Origin: WTGU01 sp965200925
GTDB lineage: Bacteria; Pseudomonadota; Alphaproteobacteria; UBA828
NCBI GenBank assembly: GCA_965200925.1
Contig: OZ241738.1
Location: 2,480,001-2,544,000 of the forward strand
Direction: 5' to 3'
Length of the DNA: 64,000 nucleotides
Position 1 is the first letter of the stretch. Every line of letters starts with the position of its first letter. Made by a program: the position numbers and the translations under genes. Shown here piece by piece: positions 33,761 through 42,042 of this stretch. Below the pieces are notes generated by a model that ran no database searches, was not told the origin of the DNA, and saw nothing but the letters and a program-made list of their open reading frames with translations.

Positions 33761-34321
33761 GTGAAGAACGCGCCGGGCACGCCCACCGCCTACCAGGACG
33801 TCGCCACCTCGGGCTTGGTCCGGGGCACCGGCATCGAGTCCCAGGACATCGCGAGCATGACGGACAAGATGGTCCGCCACATGCTCGCCAACCCGGTGCT
33901 CGGCAACGCCGCCACACCGCCTCGGGTGATCGTCGACGCCGCCTATTTCGAGAACCAGAGCTCGCAGCGGCTGAACAAGAACCTCCTCATCGACCGGCTG
34001 GCGACCCTGCTCCAGATCGCTGCCAACGGGCGGATCCTGTTCGTCGACCGGGAACACGCCGACATGGTGGAGAAGGAACGCAAGCTCAAGCGGGAGGGCG
34101 TGACCGACGTCGGCACCACCGGGCTGACGGAGGCGGTGGCGGGCGCCGACTACCGCCTCAACGGACGCATCACCTCGCTTGACGCCCGCACCGCGGACGG
34201 GATCGTCGAACGGTACATGCAGATCGTCTTCCGCATGACGGACCTGGAGAATGGCATCGTCGTCTGGACCAACCAGTACGAGTTCAAGAAAGCCGGGCAG
34301 GATGATGTCGTCTACCGGTAG
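33761..34321 (+). CDS. LpoB-like penicillin-binding-protein activator lipoprotein, start codon unclear
   Basis: From the first canonical start, GTG 33761, 186 residues are predicted. The open frame extends upstream and encodes a clear lipoprotein signal before it: FPPLIAASLLAAAC, with the lipobox Cys at 33746-33748. The true start must therefore lie upstream, yet this frame has no ATG, GTG or TTG back to a stop at 33590. The mature part resembles LpoB (VIVDAAYFENQSSQRLN, then ILFVDREHADMV and GADYRLNGRI), an outer-membrane lipoprotein that activates PBP1B in enterobacteria. An 18-C tract at 33622 separates possible ATGs from the signal sequence and may switch the gene. The next two genes match the usual LpoB neighbours. 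Confidence 0.78.
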   Translation: MKNAPGTPTAYQDVATSGLVRGTGIESQDIASMTDKMVRHMLANPVLGNAATPPRVIVDAAYFENQSSQRLNKNLLIDRLATLLQIAANGRILFVDREHADMVEKERKLKREGVTDVGTTGLTEAVAGADYRLNGRITSLDARTADGIVERYMQIVFRMTDLENGIVVWTNQYEFKKAGQDDVVYR

Positions 34322-34361
34322 GGCACCGGCCGCGAAAAAACCCCACTCAAAGGAGAAGACA

Positions 34362-35588
34362 GTGAAACGCGCGATGGGAATTGCTCTTTTGTCCGGCTTG
34401 GCAATAGCCGGATGTTCGACATCCCCTGAATACGATGAAGCGGCGCTCACCGCCTATCTCGAAGACAAGCCGGCGGAAATGCATGGCGTGTTCGAAAAGG
34501 TCGTCACCGAGGGTGAGCGCAACCACGTACTGAACCGGCTGCGCGCGGGTGTGGCGGCGATGGACGCGGGCGACAACGCGCTTGCCGCGCAGACGTTCGA
34601 CGAGGCGTTGTTGACCATCGAGACGATGTACGGCGGTAGCGACGAGGCCGCGGAGGCCCGCGGCATGTTCACCGCGGAGGATCGCAAAATATTCCGCGGC
34701 GAGCCTTACGAGCGGGCCATGGCCTACTATTACCGGGGCGTTCTCTATCTGATGGAGGGCGATTACGAGAACGCTCGCGCCAGTTTCAAATCGGGTTCCC
34801 TCCAGGACGCCTTGGCGGAAAAGGAAGAATTCCGGCAGGACTTTGCGCTGCTGGAGTACCTGGATGGATGGGCGTCGCAGTGCAACGGTGACGTGTCCCT
34901 CGCGAGGGACACCTATGCGAATCTCGCGAGGGACGACTATGCGGCAGCGAGGTCGCATAACGGCGCGCCGGACGTCCCGGACGCGGGAGACAACCTGCTC
35001 GTCCTGGCAGAGCTCGGCCACGCACCGGTCAAGTATGCGGAGGGCGAGCACGACGAACTCCTGAAAATAAAGAGGAATCTCGCGCGCGGTCCGGGATCGG
35101 CCAGGGTTCGCCTGAACGACCGCTCGGTGCTTCTCTCCAACGGCGAGAGCGTCCTTTGGCAGGCGATGACCCGCGGAGGACGGGAGTTCGACTCTATCCT
35201 GACCGGCAAGGTGAATTTCAAGGAGGGCATGGAGGACGCGGCCGAGGTGGGAATGGCGGTGTCGACCGCGGCCACCACCATGAGCACCATGCAGATGGCG
35301 ACTGGCGATTACGATGCTGCTCAGATGTCCGGCGCCGTAGGTGCTGTTGCCGGCCTGTTTTCACTGTTCGCGAGCGCCGCCGCGAGCGAGACCGAGCCGG
35401 CCGCCGATACGCGGCAGTGGGACAACCTGCCGGAGACGGTGGCCTACGGCACGTACCGGAGCGATTCCGCTTCCCGCCCGGACGTGGAGTTTGAGGGTAT
35501 CCCGGCGAACACCCGACCGACGCATTACGGCGGCGACGAGTCCTGCGCCATCGCCTGGGCCAAGTCGCAGCCCGGCAACCCGGGATAG
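34362..35588 (+). CDS. COG3014-like lipoprotein of the LpoB cluster
   Basis: This 408-residue lipoprotein starts at GTG 34362 with AGGAGA upstream. Its signal peptide ends in the lipobox LAIAGC. The N-terminal half is helical and TPR-like (AMAYYYRGVLYLMEGDYENA). A glycine/alanine-rich hydrophobic stretch lies near residues 290-345 (MAVSTAATTMSTM, then AVGAVAGLFSLFASAAAS). The arrangement LpoB - COG3014 - YcfL-like is shared with gammaproteobacteria; a role with peptidoglycan synthases is inferred from that, and no biochemical function is known to me. Confidence 0.7.
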   Translation: MKRAMGIALLSGLAIAGCSTSPEYDEAALTAYLEDKPAEMHGVFEKVVTEGERNHVLNRLRAGVAAMDAGDNALAAQTFDEALLTIETMYGGSDEAAEARGMFTAEDRKIFRGEPYERAMAYYYRGVLYLMEGDYENARASFKSGSLQDALAEKEEFRQDFALLEYLDGWASQCNGDVSLARDTYANLARDDYAAARSHNGAPDVPDAGDNLLVLAELGHAPVKYAEGEHDELLKIKRNLARGPGSARVRLNDRSVLLSNGESVLWQAMTRGGREFDSILTGKVNFKEGMEDAAEVGMAVSTAATTMSTMQMATGDYDAAQMSGAVGAVAGLFSLFASAAASETEPAADTRQWDNLPETVAYGTYRSDSASRPDVEFEGIPANTRPTHYGGDESCAIAWAKSQPGNPG

Positions 35589-35594
35589 AGGACG

Positions 35595-36104
35595 ATGTTC
35601 CAAGTCGTCGTGCGCGCGATCGGTTCTCCCCGGTCGTATATCCTCGCGGCGGCTGTCGCCATGCTGGCAGTCGCGGCGTGCCAGCACCCCGCACATGTGG
35701 AGCCGAAGCCGCAATGCGACTTCCGCGCCATCAAACGGGCCGCGCCGCCCGAGGGCCCGGTCCTGGTGTCGCAGGTTCCGGGGTCGGTCACGCACGTGCC
35801 GTTGAACGCCGTGAACATCACGGACGTGGCCATCACCAACAAGATCATGGTGCAGACGAACGACGCGCACCGCGCCGACAATGGCGACATTGATGTCTTC
35901 GCCCGGCTCGTGAACTGCACCGATTATCCGTTGCAGGTCGAGGGGCGCACCCACTTCCTCGATGCCGGGCAGGTGGACGCCGAACCGGTCACAGCCTGGA
36001 GCCGGGTCCATCTTCCGGCGCGGGCACTGGGAAGCTATTCGGCGCGCTCGACCGCCGGCGCAGCCGTCGAAAGCTACCTGATCGAGCTCCGGGAAGGCCG
36101 GTGA
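35595..36104 (+). CDS. YcfL-like (DUF1425) lipoprotein
   Basis: This 169-residue protein has a signal peptide ending in a lipobox-like MLAVAAC. The C-terminal half, DIDVFARLVNCTDYPLQVEG then RTHFLDAGQ and AWSRVHLPARA, matches the beta-sandwich YcfL/DUF1425 family found next to lpoB in enterobacteria. It lies 6 bp after the COG3014-like gene and overlaps the next gene by 4 bp, so it is part of a tight operon. Its function is unknown. Confidence 0.7.
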   Translation: MFQVVVRAIGSPRSYILAAAVAMLAVAACQHPAHVEPKPQCDFRAIKRAAPPEGPVLVSQVPGSVTHVPLNAVNITDVAITNKIMVQTNDAHRADNGDIDVFARLVNCTDYPLQVEGRTHFLDAGQVDAEPVTAWSRVHLPARALGSYSARSTAGAAVESYLIELREGR

Positions 36105-37006
36105 CACCGCGCCCATTTTCACGCAGACTCGCCGCGCTCGCGGGCATCGCCGTCTTTTGCGCCGCGGCCGCCGTCGTGAACGCAGCGGCAGAAGACGGCG
36201 GGAAGAGTCTCTACCGGTCGGGAACGCCGGCGGTCCTGAAACCCGCCGGGGGCGAGGCCGGGGAGACTCGCCGGGCGGCGGTCCCGTCGGCCGCGCGCGC
36301 GACGGCTTTCCGCCAAGCATATCGGCAGGCCGGCTTGCCGCGTCTGGCCGTATTCTGGAACCGCCTCTTCGATGATCGCCTGCGCGAGATGGAGGCGGAA
36401 AGCCGGCTCGTCGTCGAAGGCAACCGCGATGTGCGGACCGAGGAGGCCGGCAAGACCTCCCTGTGGCGCGACAGGGGCGGATGGACGGCGAGCATCGAGA
36501 CCCGGCGGGAGGGAGCGCGCCCGGAGCCTTTGTCGGAAATCGCCGGGTTCAAGTTCCAGACCGGTTTCCTCACGCCCTTGATCGAAGCGGGCGCGGCCGT
36601 GGTCGATCGGGCGGCGGTCATGCGGCTGACGGAAGCCCGGCGCGCGCTCGCCGACGGTCCGGCCGGAAACGTCGCGGACCGCCAATTGGTCGAGACGACC
36701 GCGTTGATGGAGCACGCCGACCTCCTGATTCAGATCGCGCTCTCACCCTCGGGCGAATCGCCGACCGGGACCTTCTTCCATATCTCAATCGTCGATGTGA
36801 AGACAGGGAGGCTCCAGGCGAGCTTCTTCAACGACGCGACGTTCGAGAGCGAACGCGGGAAGAAATGGACCGCCGTCCGGGGCGGTTATGCCCGGGTCGG
36901 GAAGGAACGGAAGGTCGATCTCGAACGGGTGGGGCGTATCCTCGCCGCCCAGGCCATGGAGGCGCTGGTGCGGGTGTTTGCAACCGGCAACGAGGCGGCC
37001 TCCTGA
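36101..37006 (+). CDS. Secreted protein of unknown function in the LpoB-like cluster
   Basis: This 301-residue protein has a signal peptide (hydrophobic residues 10-30, cleavage near VNAAAEDGG). I do not recognise a named family. The middle part (LIEAGAAVVDRAAVMRLTEA, then HADLLIQIALSPSGESPTG and ISIVDVKTGRLQASFFND) resembles the CsgG/LpoB-type fold that senses or binds at the outer membrane, which would fit its position. The start GTG overlaps the previous stop (GTGA). No other clues. Confidence 0.6.
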   Translation: MTPRPFSRRLAALAGIAVFCAAAAVVNAAAEDGGKSLYRSGTPAVLKPAGGEAGETRRAAVPSAARATAFRQAYRQAGLPRLAVFWNRLFDDRLREMEAESRLVVEGNRDVRTEEAGKTSLWRDRGGWTASIETRREGARPEPLSEIAGFKFQTGFLTPLIEAGAAVVDRAAVMRLTEARRALADGPAGNVADRQLVETTALMEHADLLIQIALSPSGESPTGTFFHISIVDVKTGRLQASFFNDATFESERGKKWTAVRGGYARVGKERKVDLERVGRILAAQAMEALVRVFATGNEAAS

Positions 37007-37010
37007 CGCC

Positions 37011-37313
37011 ATGAGGCGGCGGGCGCTCTGCATCGCCGCAGCGGCCTTGCCGGTGGTCCCGCTAAGAGGCGCCGTCGGCGGCGCTTTCGTCAGCAAGGAT
37101 ATCGGTGGGGGTGAGGGCCGCGTTCTCGCCACCGCCGCAGGGACTCTCGTGGGAACCGCCGTCGGTGCCGGCATCGGGCGAAGCCTCGACCACGCCAACC
37201 GGGGTTACGAGAGCCGACCTACTGGGTTTCGTTCCGGTTTTCGGTGCGCGGGCTGGAGGCCCGCGCACACGGGGCTTGCTCCGGCTCAAGGTGCACGCCG
37301 CGGGTCTGTATGA
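37011..37313 (+). CDS. Short glycine-zipper (17-kDa surface antigen-like) protein, probably degraded
   Basis: This 100-residue frame starts with a hydrophobic leader and contains a glycine zipper, AATAAGTLVGTAVGAGIG-like (ATAAGTLVGTAVGAGIGRSL), as in outer-membrane 17-kDa antigens. After RSLDHANRGYES the sequence no longer looks like the family, which normally continues for another 50-80 residues, and a 10-bp inverted repeat lies there (37244-37253 with 37259-37268). The lipobox expected after the leader reads LRGAV, with no Cys. It may be a truncated remnant. Confidence 0.45.
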   Translation: MRRRALCIAAAALPVVPLRGAVGGAFVSKDIGGGEGRVLATAAGTLVGTAVGAGIGRSLDHANRGYESRPTGFRSGFRCAGWRPAHTGLAPAQGARRGSV

Positions 37314-37397
37314 CCGAAGGAGAGGAGGAAGACCGCCTGTTCGCCGACCAGCTTGTGGCCCGGAGAGACAATCTCCGGTCCGAAGCCCGACGGGCCC

Positions 37398-38222
37398 TTA
37401 CCCGGTCGTGGCGAGAAAGTCGGCGAGAAGCGCGTTGAACTTCTCGGGATATTCCCAGAACATCATGTGGCCGCCGAAGGCTTCGACGCGCGCGTTCGGG
37501 CAGTGCCTGGCCAGAAACGGTCTGGCCGTCTCCGCCCAATGGTCGGCGACGCAGAATAGCGACGGCACCTCCGCATCCACCTTCTTCGCCTCTTCCAGAT
37601 AGTTCGCGAAGCACACGTCGGCGATGAGATTGGCCGCGACGAGCGGTGGCGTCGCCAGGGACTGCTCGACGATCCACGCGGTCGTCTCCGGCGTCATCTC
37701 CCCTTCGATCATGACGTTGTCGGCATACCAGGTGATGACGCGGCGCTGGCCCTGCGCGGTCTGGACGCCCTGGAAGAACCCGGCCAGATCGGGGAGCGCG
37801 CCCTCGACCCAGTCGCGTCGGTCGTCGCTCATGCCGAGCGGCGGCATATCGACCGCAACGAACCCGCGAATCCCGTCGGTGCCGCGCTCGCGGACATGGT
37901 GCCACGCGGCCAGCGCTCCCGCGGACCAGCCCAGGACGACCGGGTTCTCGACGCTCAGATGATCGAGGAGGGTGGCCAGATCGGCGGCCTGGGTGGCGTA
38001 GTTGTTGCCGTCGCTCGTCACCGTCGAACGGCCGTGGCTGCGGGGGTCGAACGAAATGACCCGATGGGAGTCGGAAAACGCGGCGAATTGGTGGTCGAAG
38101 ACCCTGGTCGTGAAGGTCCAGCCGGGGATGAGGATCAGCGCGTCTCCCGCGCCCTCGTCCTCGTAATAGAGGTCGATGCCGGGGGCGATCTCGACATAGG
38201 AGCCGATGCGTCGAGTGGTCAT
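37398..38222 (-). CDS. Alpha/beta hydrolase
   Basis: This 274-residue hydrolase has the oxyanion region ILIPGWTFTTRVFDHQ, DPRSHGRS, the nucleophile elbow GWSAGALAAWH, and the C-terminal His in AFGGHMMFWEYPEKF. The fold is that of haloperoxidases and epoxide-hydrolase-like esterases. ATG 38222 was chosen because homologous sequence begins there; the frame is open upstream but not conserved. It sits 40 bp downstream of transketolase on the same strand. The substrate is unknown. Confidence 0.85.
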   Translation of the reverse strand: MTTRRIGSYVEIAPGIDLYYEDEGAGDALILIPGWTFTTRVFDHQFAAFSDSHRVISFDPRSHGRSTVTSDGNNYATQAADLATLLDHLSVENPVVLGWSAGALAAWHHVRERGTDGIRGFVAVDMPPLGMSDDRRDWVEGALPDLAGFFQGVQTAQGQRRVITWYADNVMIEGEMTPETTAWIVEQSLATPPLVAANLIADVCFANYLEEAKKVDAEVPSLFCVADHWAETARPFLARHCPNARVEAFGGHMMFWEYPEKFNALLADFLATTG

Positions 38223-38262
38223 GACACTCTCCTGGATCGATCGGGCGGCCTTCCGACGGCGG

Positions 38263-40272
38263 CTACAACCGCGCCCGCACCGCGGCGACGACCGCCTCCG
38301 CGGTGATGCCGAAATGGGCGTAGAGGTCCTTCGCCGGCGCCGACGCGCCGAAGCCGCGCATGCCCACCATGGAACCGGCCGGTCCGACATAGCGGTCCCA
38401 GCCGAGCGGGCTCGCCGCCTCGACGGCGACCCGCACCGCCCCGGCATCGCCGAGCACGTTCCGGCGGTAGGATTCGTCCTGCTGGTCGAAGAGCGCCCAG
38501 CAGGGGAGGGAGACAAGCCGGGTGGGGACGCCGTCCGCCTCGAGCGTGCGCCGCGCCGCCGCCGCGACCGCGCATTCGGAGCCGGTCGCGAGCAGGACCG
38601 CCTGCGGCCGCCGGGCCGACGCCTCGCGCAGAACGTAACCGCCGCGGGCACAGGCATTGCCGGCGGCGTCCTCGCGCAGGCAGGGCACCGCCTGGCGCGT
38701 CAGCACCAGAACGGACGGCCGCTCGGCGTTCGCCATCGCCAGTTCCCAGCACTCCGTCGTCTCGACCGCGTCGGCCGGCCGGAACAGGAGGAGGTTGGGG
38801 ATCGCCCTGAGGCTCGCGAGATGCTCGCAAGGCTGGTGCGTCGGGCCGTCCTCGCCGAGGCCGATCGAATCGTGGGTCATCACGTAAATGACGCGGATCC
38901 GCATCAGCGCCGAAAGCCGCAGGGCGGGCCGACAATAGTCGGTGAACACGAGGAAGCTGCCACCATAAGGGATGATGCCGCCGTGGAGCGCCATGCCGTT
39001 CATGATCGCGCCCATGGCGTGCTCGCGCACGCCGTAATGGAGGTAGCGCCCGCCGTAATCGTCGGGCGTGATCGTCTTCATCCCGGCGGCCTTCGCGCCG
39101 TTGGAATCGGAGAGGTCCGCCGAGCCGCCGAGCAGGACGGGCAGCACGCCGGCCGCCGCGCCGAGCGCCCGCTTGCTCGCGGCCCGCGTGGCGATGGCCG
39201 GCCGCTCCTCCAGCAGGCGTTCCTTGAGCGCGGCCAGCGCGGCGCCGAGGGTGTTCGGCACGGTGCCAGCGACGGCCGCGTCGAACGCCGCCCGGTCGTT
39301 CCCGGCCAGCGCGGCGCGGCGCGCCTCCCATGCCGTCCGCGCCGCCGCGCCACGGGCACCGGCGGCGCGCCAAGCGGCGAGACTGTCGGGCGGCACCGAG
39401 AAGGGCGGATGCGGCCAGCCCAGCGCCTCGCGTGTGCCGGCGACCTCGCCCGCGCCCAGCGGTGCCCCGTGGCAGGCCGCCGTCCCCGCCTTGGTCGGCG
39501 CACCGTAGCCGATCACCGTGCGGCACTCGATCAGCGAGGGGGCCGGCGCGGCCGCGGCGGCCGCGAGCGCCGCGGCGACCGCCTCCGGGTCGTGGCCATC
39601 CACCCGCCGGGCGTGCCAGCCCGCGGCCTCGAAGCGGGCCACGGCATCGTCCGAGGAGGCGAGGCCGGTCGGGCCGTCGATCGAGACCTCGTTGCTGTCG
39701 TAGAGGACGGTCAGGCGGTCGAGTTTCAGATGGCCGGCGAGGGAGATCGCCTCCTGGCTGATACCCTCCATCAGGCAGCCGTCGCCGGCGACGGCATAGG
39801 TGCGGTGATCCACCAGGGCATCGCCGAAGCGCGCCGCCATGTGCCGCTCGGCCAGCGCCATGCCGACCGCGTTCGCGAGCCCCTGGCCCAGCGGTCCGGT
39901 GGTCGTCTCGATCCCGGCGGCGAGTCCGCGCTCGGGATGGCCGGCGGTCCGGCTGCCCAGCTGACGGAAGTTCCGGATCTCCTCGATGTCGATGTCCGGA
40001 TAGCCGGTGAGGTAGAGCAGCGCGTAGAGCAGCATCGAGCCGTGGCCGGCCGAAAGGACGAAGCGGTCGCGATCGGGCCAGTGCGGCCGCGAGGAGTCGA
40101 ATTTCAGGAACCGGCAGAAGAGTACGGTCGCCACGTCGGCGAACCCGAGCGGCAGACCCGGATGGCCGGATTTCGCGCGCTCCACGGCGTCCATCGCCAG
40201 CGCGCGGAGGGCGTTCGCCAGCGCCGCATGATCGGCGCGCGGGCGGGACTCCTCGATCGCTCTGGAAGGCAT
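38263..40272 (-). CDS. tkt: Transketolase
   Basis: This 669-residue thiamine-diphosphate enzyme of the pentose-phosphate pathway has the ThDP-binding motif GDGCLMEGISQEAISLAG, the N-terminal AVERAKSGHPGLPLGFAD with a substrate His, LGPLGQGLANAVG-like TGPLGQGLANAVGMA, and the pyrimidine domain DSIGLGEDGPTHQP. ATG 40272 is preferred over ATG 40314. No other pentose-phosphate or Calvin-cycle gene is adjacent. Confidence 0.95.
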   Translation of the reverse strand: MPSRAIEESRPRADHAALANALRALAMDAVERAKSGHPGLPLGFADVATVLFCRFLKFDSSRPHWPDRDRFVLSAGHGSMLLYALLYLTGYPDIDIEEIRNFRQLGSRTAGHPERGLAAGIETTTGPLGQGLANAVGMALAERHMAARFGDALVDHRTYAVAGDGCLMEGISQEAISLAGHLKLDRLTVLYDSNEVSIDGPTGLASSDDAVARFEAAGWHARRVDGHDPEAVAAALAAAAAAPAPSLIECRTVIGYGAPTKAGTAACHGAPLGAGEVAGTREALGWPHPPFSVPPDSLAAWRAAGARGAAARTAWEARRAALAGNDRAAFDAAVAGTVPNTLGAALAALKERLLEERPAIATRAASKRALGAAAGVLPVLLGGSADLSDSNGAKAAGMKTITPDDYGGRYLHYGVREHAMGAIMNGMALHGGIIPYGGSFLVFTDYCRPALRLSALMRIRVIYVMTHDSIGLGEDGPTHQPCEHLASLRAIPNLLLFRPADAVETTECWELAMANAERPSVLVLTRQAVPCLREDAAGNACARGGYVLREASARRPQAVLLATGSECAVAAAARRTLEADGVPTRLVSLPCWALFDQQDESYRRNVLGDAGAVRVAVEAASPLGWDRYVGPAGSMVGMRGFGASAPAKDLYAHFGITAEAVVAAVRARL

Positions 40273-40505
40273 CCGCTCCGCCGCCCCGTCCCGCGCGCCC
40301 GCGCCCCGACGCACGCACCATGCCGCCCCCTTCCCGGACCGTCAACCGCGCGTCCCGGCGCGCCGCCGGCGGCCCGTTCCGGTGCGGGCTCCCGGGCGGA
40401 TTGGCCGCCCGCGGCGGGCGGCGGTAGAATGGCGTCGGTTCCGCGCCCGCCGCCCGCGCTCGCGGGGCCCGACGCGCCGACGCAGCCCGGCGGACCGGGG
40501 CGCCC

Positions 40506-42014
40506 ATGGCCTATCGATCGTTGCGTGACTTCATCACCCGCCTGGAGGGCGCGGGACGGCTCGAGCGGGTTTCGGCGCCGGTCTCCATCCATCTCGAAAT
40601 GACCGAGATCCAGACCCGCCTGATCGCGGAAGGCGGGCCGGCCGTGCTCTTCGAGAACGCCACGGGCGCGGACGGTGCACGCTACGACGCGCCGGTGCTG
40701 GTCAACCTGTTCGGGACGGTCGAGCGCGTCGCCTGGGGCATGAACCGGGAACCCGGCGAGCTCCGCGCGGTCGGCGAGACCCTCGCCTTCCTGCGCCAGC
40801 CGGCGCCGCCGGGCGGCTGGCGCGAGGCCGTGGGGATGCTGCCGCTGCTCAATGCCGTGCGGGCGATGAAGCCGAAGACCGTGCATGACGGACCGGCGCA
40901 GGAAGTGGTGCTCACCGGCGGGGAGATCGACCTCTCCCGCCTGCCGATTCAGACCTGCTGGCCCGGCGAGCCGGCGCCGCTGATCACCTGGCCGCTGGTG
41001 GTGACGAAGGGGCCGGGCGGGGCCCGCGAAGACGACTACAACCTCGGCATCTACCGGATGCAGGTGCTGGAGCGCGACAAGACGCTGATGCGCTGGCTCG
41101 CGCACCGGGGCGGTGCCCAGCAGCACCGGCGCTGGGCGGCGGCGAAGCGCGCGCCGCTCCCCGCGGCGGCGGTCATCGGCGCCGACCCCGGCACCATCCT
41201 GGCGGCGGTGACGCCCGTGCCGGACACGCTCTCGGAATACCGCTTCGCCGGGCTCCTGCGCGGGAGCAAGGTCGAGCTGGTGCGGGCGAAGACCGTGCCG
41301 CTGGAGGTTCCGGCCGAGGCCGAAATCGTCATCGAGGGCCACGTCAGCCTCGACGACTACCGCGACGAGGGCCCTTACGGCGATCACACCGGCTACTACA
41401 ACGCGGTCGAGCCCTTCCCGGTGTTCACCGTTTCCGCCATCACCATGCGGCGCGACCCGATTTACCTTTCGACCTATACCGGGCGCCCGCCAGACGAGCC
41501 GAGCGTCCTCGGCGAGGCGCTCAACGAGGTCTTCGTCCCCCTGCTCGCGCAGCAGTTCCCCGAGATCGTCGATTTCTGGTTGCCGCCGGAAGGGTGCAGC
41601 TACCGCATCGCCGTGGTCGCGATCAGGAAGACCTACGCCGGCCAGGCCCGGCGGATCATGATGGCGGTCTGGTCCTATCTGCGGCAGTTCATGTACACGA
41701 AATGGGTGATCGTGGTGGACGACGACATCGACGCGCGCGACTGGAAGGACGTGATGTGGGCCGTCGCGACGCGCATGGACCCGGCGCGCGACATCGCGAT
41801 CATCGAGAATACGCCCATCGACTATCTCGACTTCGCGAGCCCGCAGCCGGGCCTCGGCGCCAAGATCGGCCTCGACTCGACCACCAAGCTCCCGCCCGAG
41901 ACGAGCCGGACCTGGGGGACGCGCATCCGCATGGCCGACGACGTCGTGCAGGCGGTGACCGACAAATGGGAGTCCTACGGGCTGCCGGGCACCGGCAGGC
42001 CGATCTGGCGATGA
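40506..42014 (+). CDS. UbiD family (prenyl-FMN-dependent) decarboxylase
   Basis: This 502-residue UbiD-type carboxy-lyase has the catalytic Glu region DDYRDEGPYGDHTGYYN, plus EDDYNLGIYRMQV and the arginine-rich RWLAHRGGAQQHRRW. Enzymes of this family use prenylated FMN made by UbiX, which is not in the window. The substrate may be a polyprenyl-hydroxybenzoate, as in ubiquinone synthesis, or another aromatic acid. An SDR follows after 28 bp. Confidence 0.88.
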   Translation: MAYRSLRDFITRLEGAGRLERVSAPVSIHLEMTEIQTRLIAEGGPAVLFENATGADGARYDAPVLVNLFGTVERVAWGMNREPGELRAVGETLAFLRQPAPPGGWREAVGMLPLLNAVRAMKPKTVHDGPAQEVVLTGGEIDLSRLPIQTCWPGEPAPLITWPLVVTKGPGGAREDDYNLGIYRMQVLERDKTLMRWLAHRGGAQQHRRWAAAKRAPLPAAAVIGADPGTILAAVTPVPDTLSEYRFAGLLRGSKVELVRAKTVPLEVPAEAEIVIEGHVSLDDYRDEGPYGDHTGYYNAVEPFPVFTVSAITMRRDPIYLSTYTGRPPDEPSVLGEALNEVFVPLLAQQFPEIVDFWLPPEGCSYRIAVVAIRKTYAGQARRIMMAVWSYLRQFMYTKWVIVVDDDIDARDWKDVMWAVATRMDPARDIAIIENTPIDYLDFASPQPGLGAKIGLDSTTKLPPETSRTWGTRIRMADDVVQAVTDKWESYGLPGTGRPIWR

Positions 42015-42042
42015 GCCGCGCCGCCGGAACGGGGAGAAGCGC

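Noticed and set aside
37244..37268. Perfect 10-bp inverted repeat GTGCGCGGGC / GCCCGCGCAC as a terminator
   Set aside because: There is no T run after the stem on either strand, so termination is not supported; it may be chance or a relic.
38206..40602. 798-codon plus-strand frame opposite transketolase
   Set aside because: It is an antisense shadow in GC-rich sequence; transketolase on the other strand is unmistakable.
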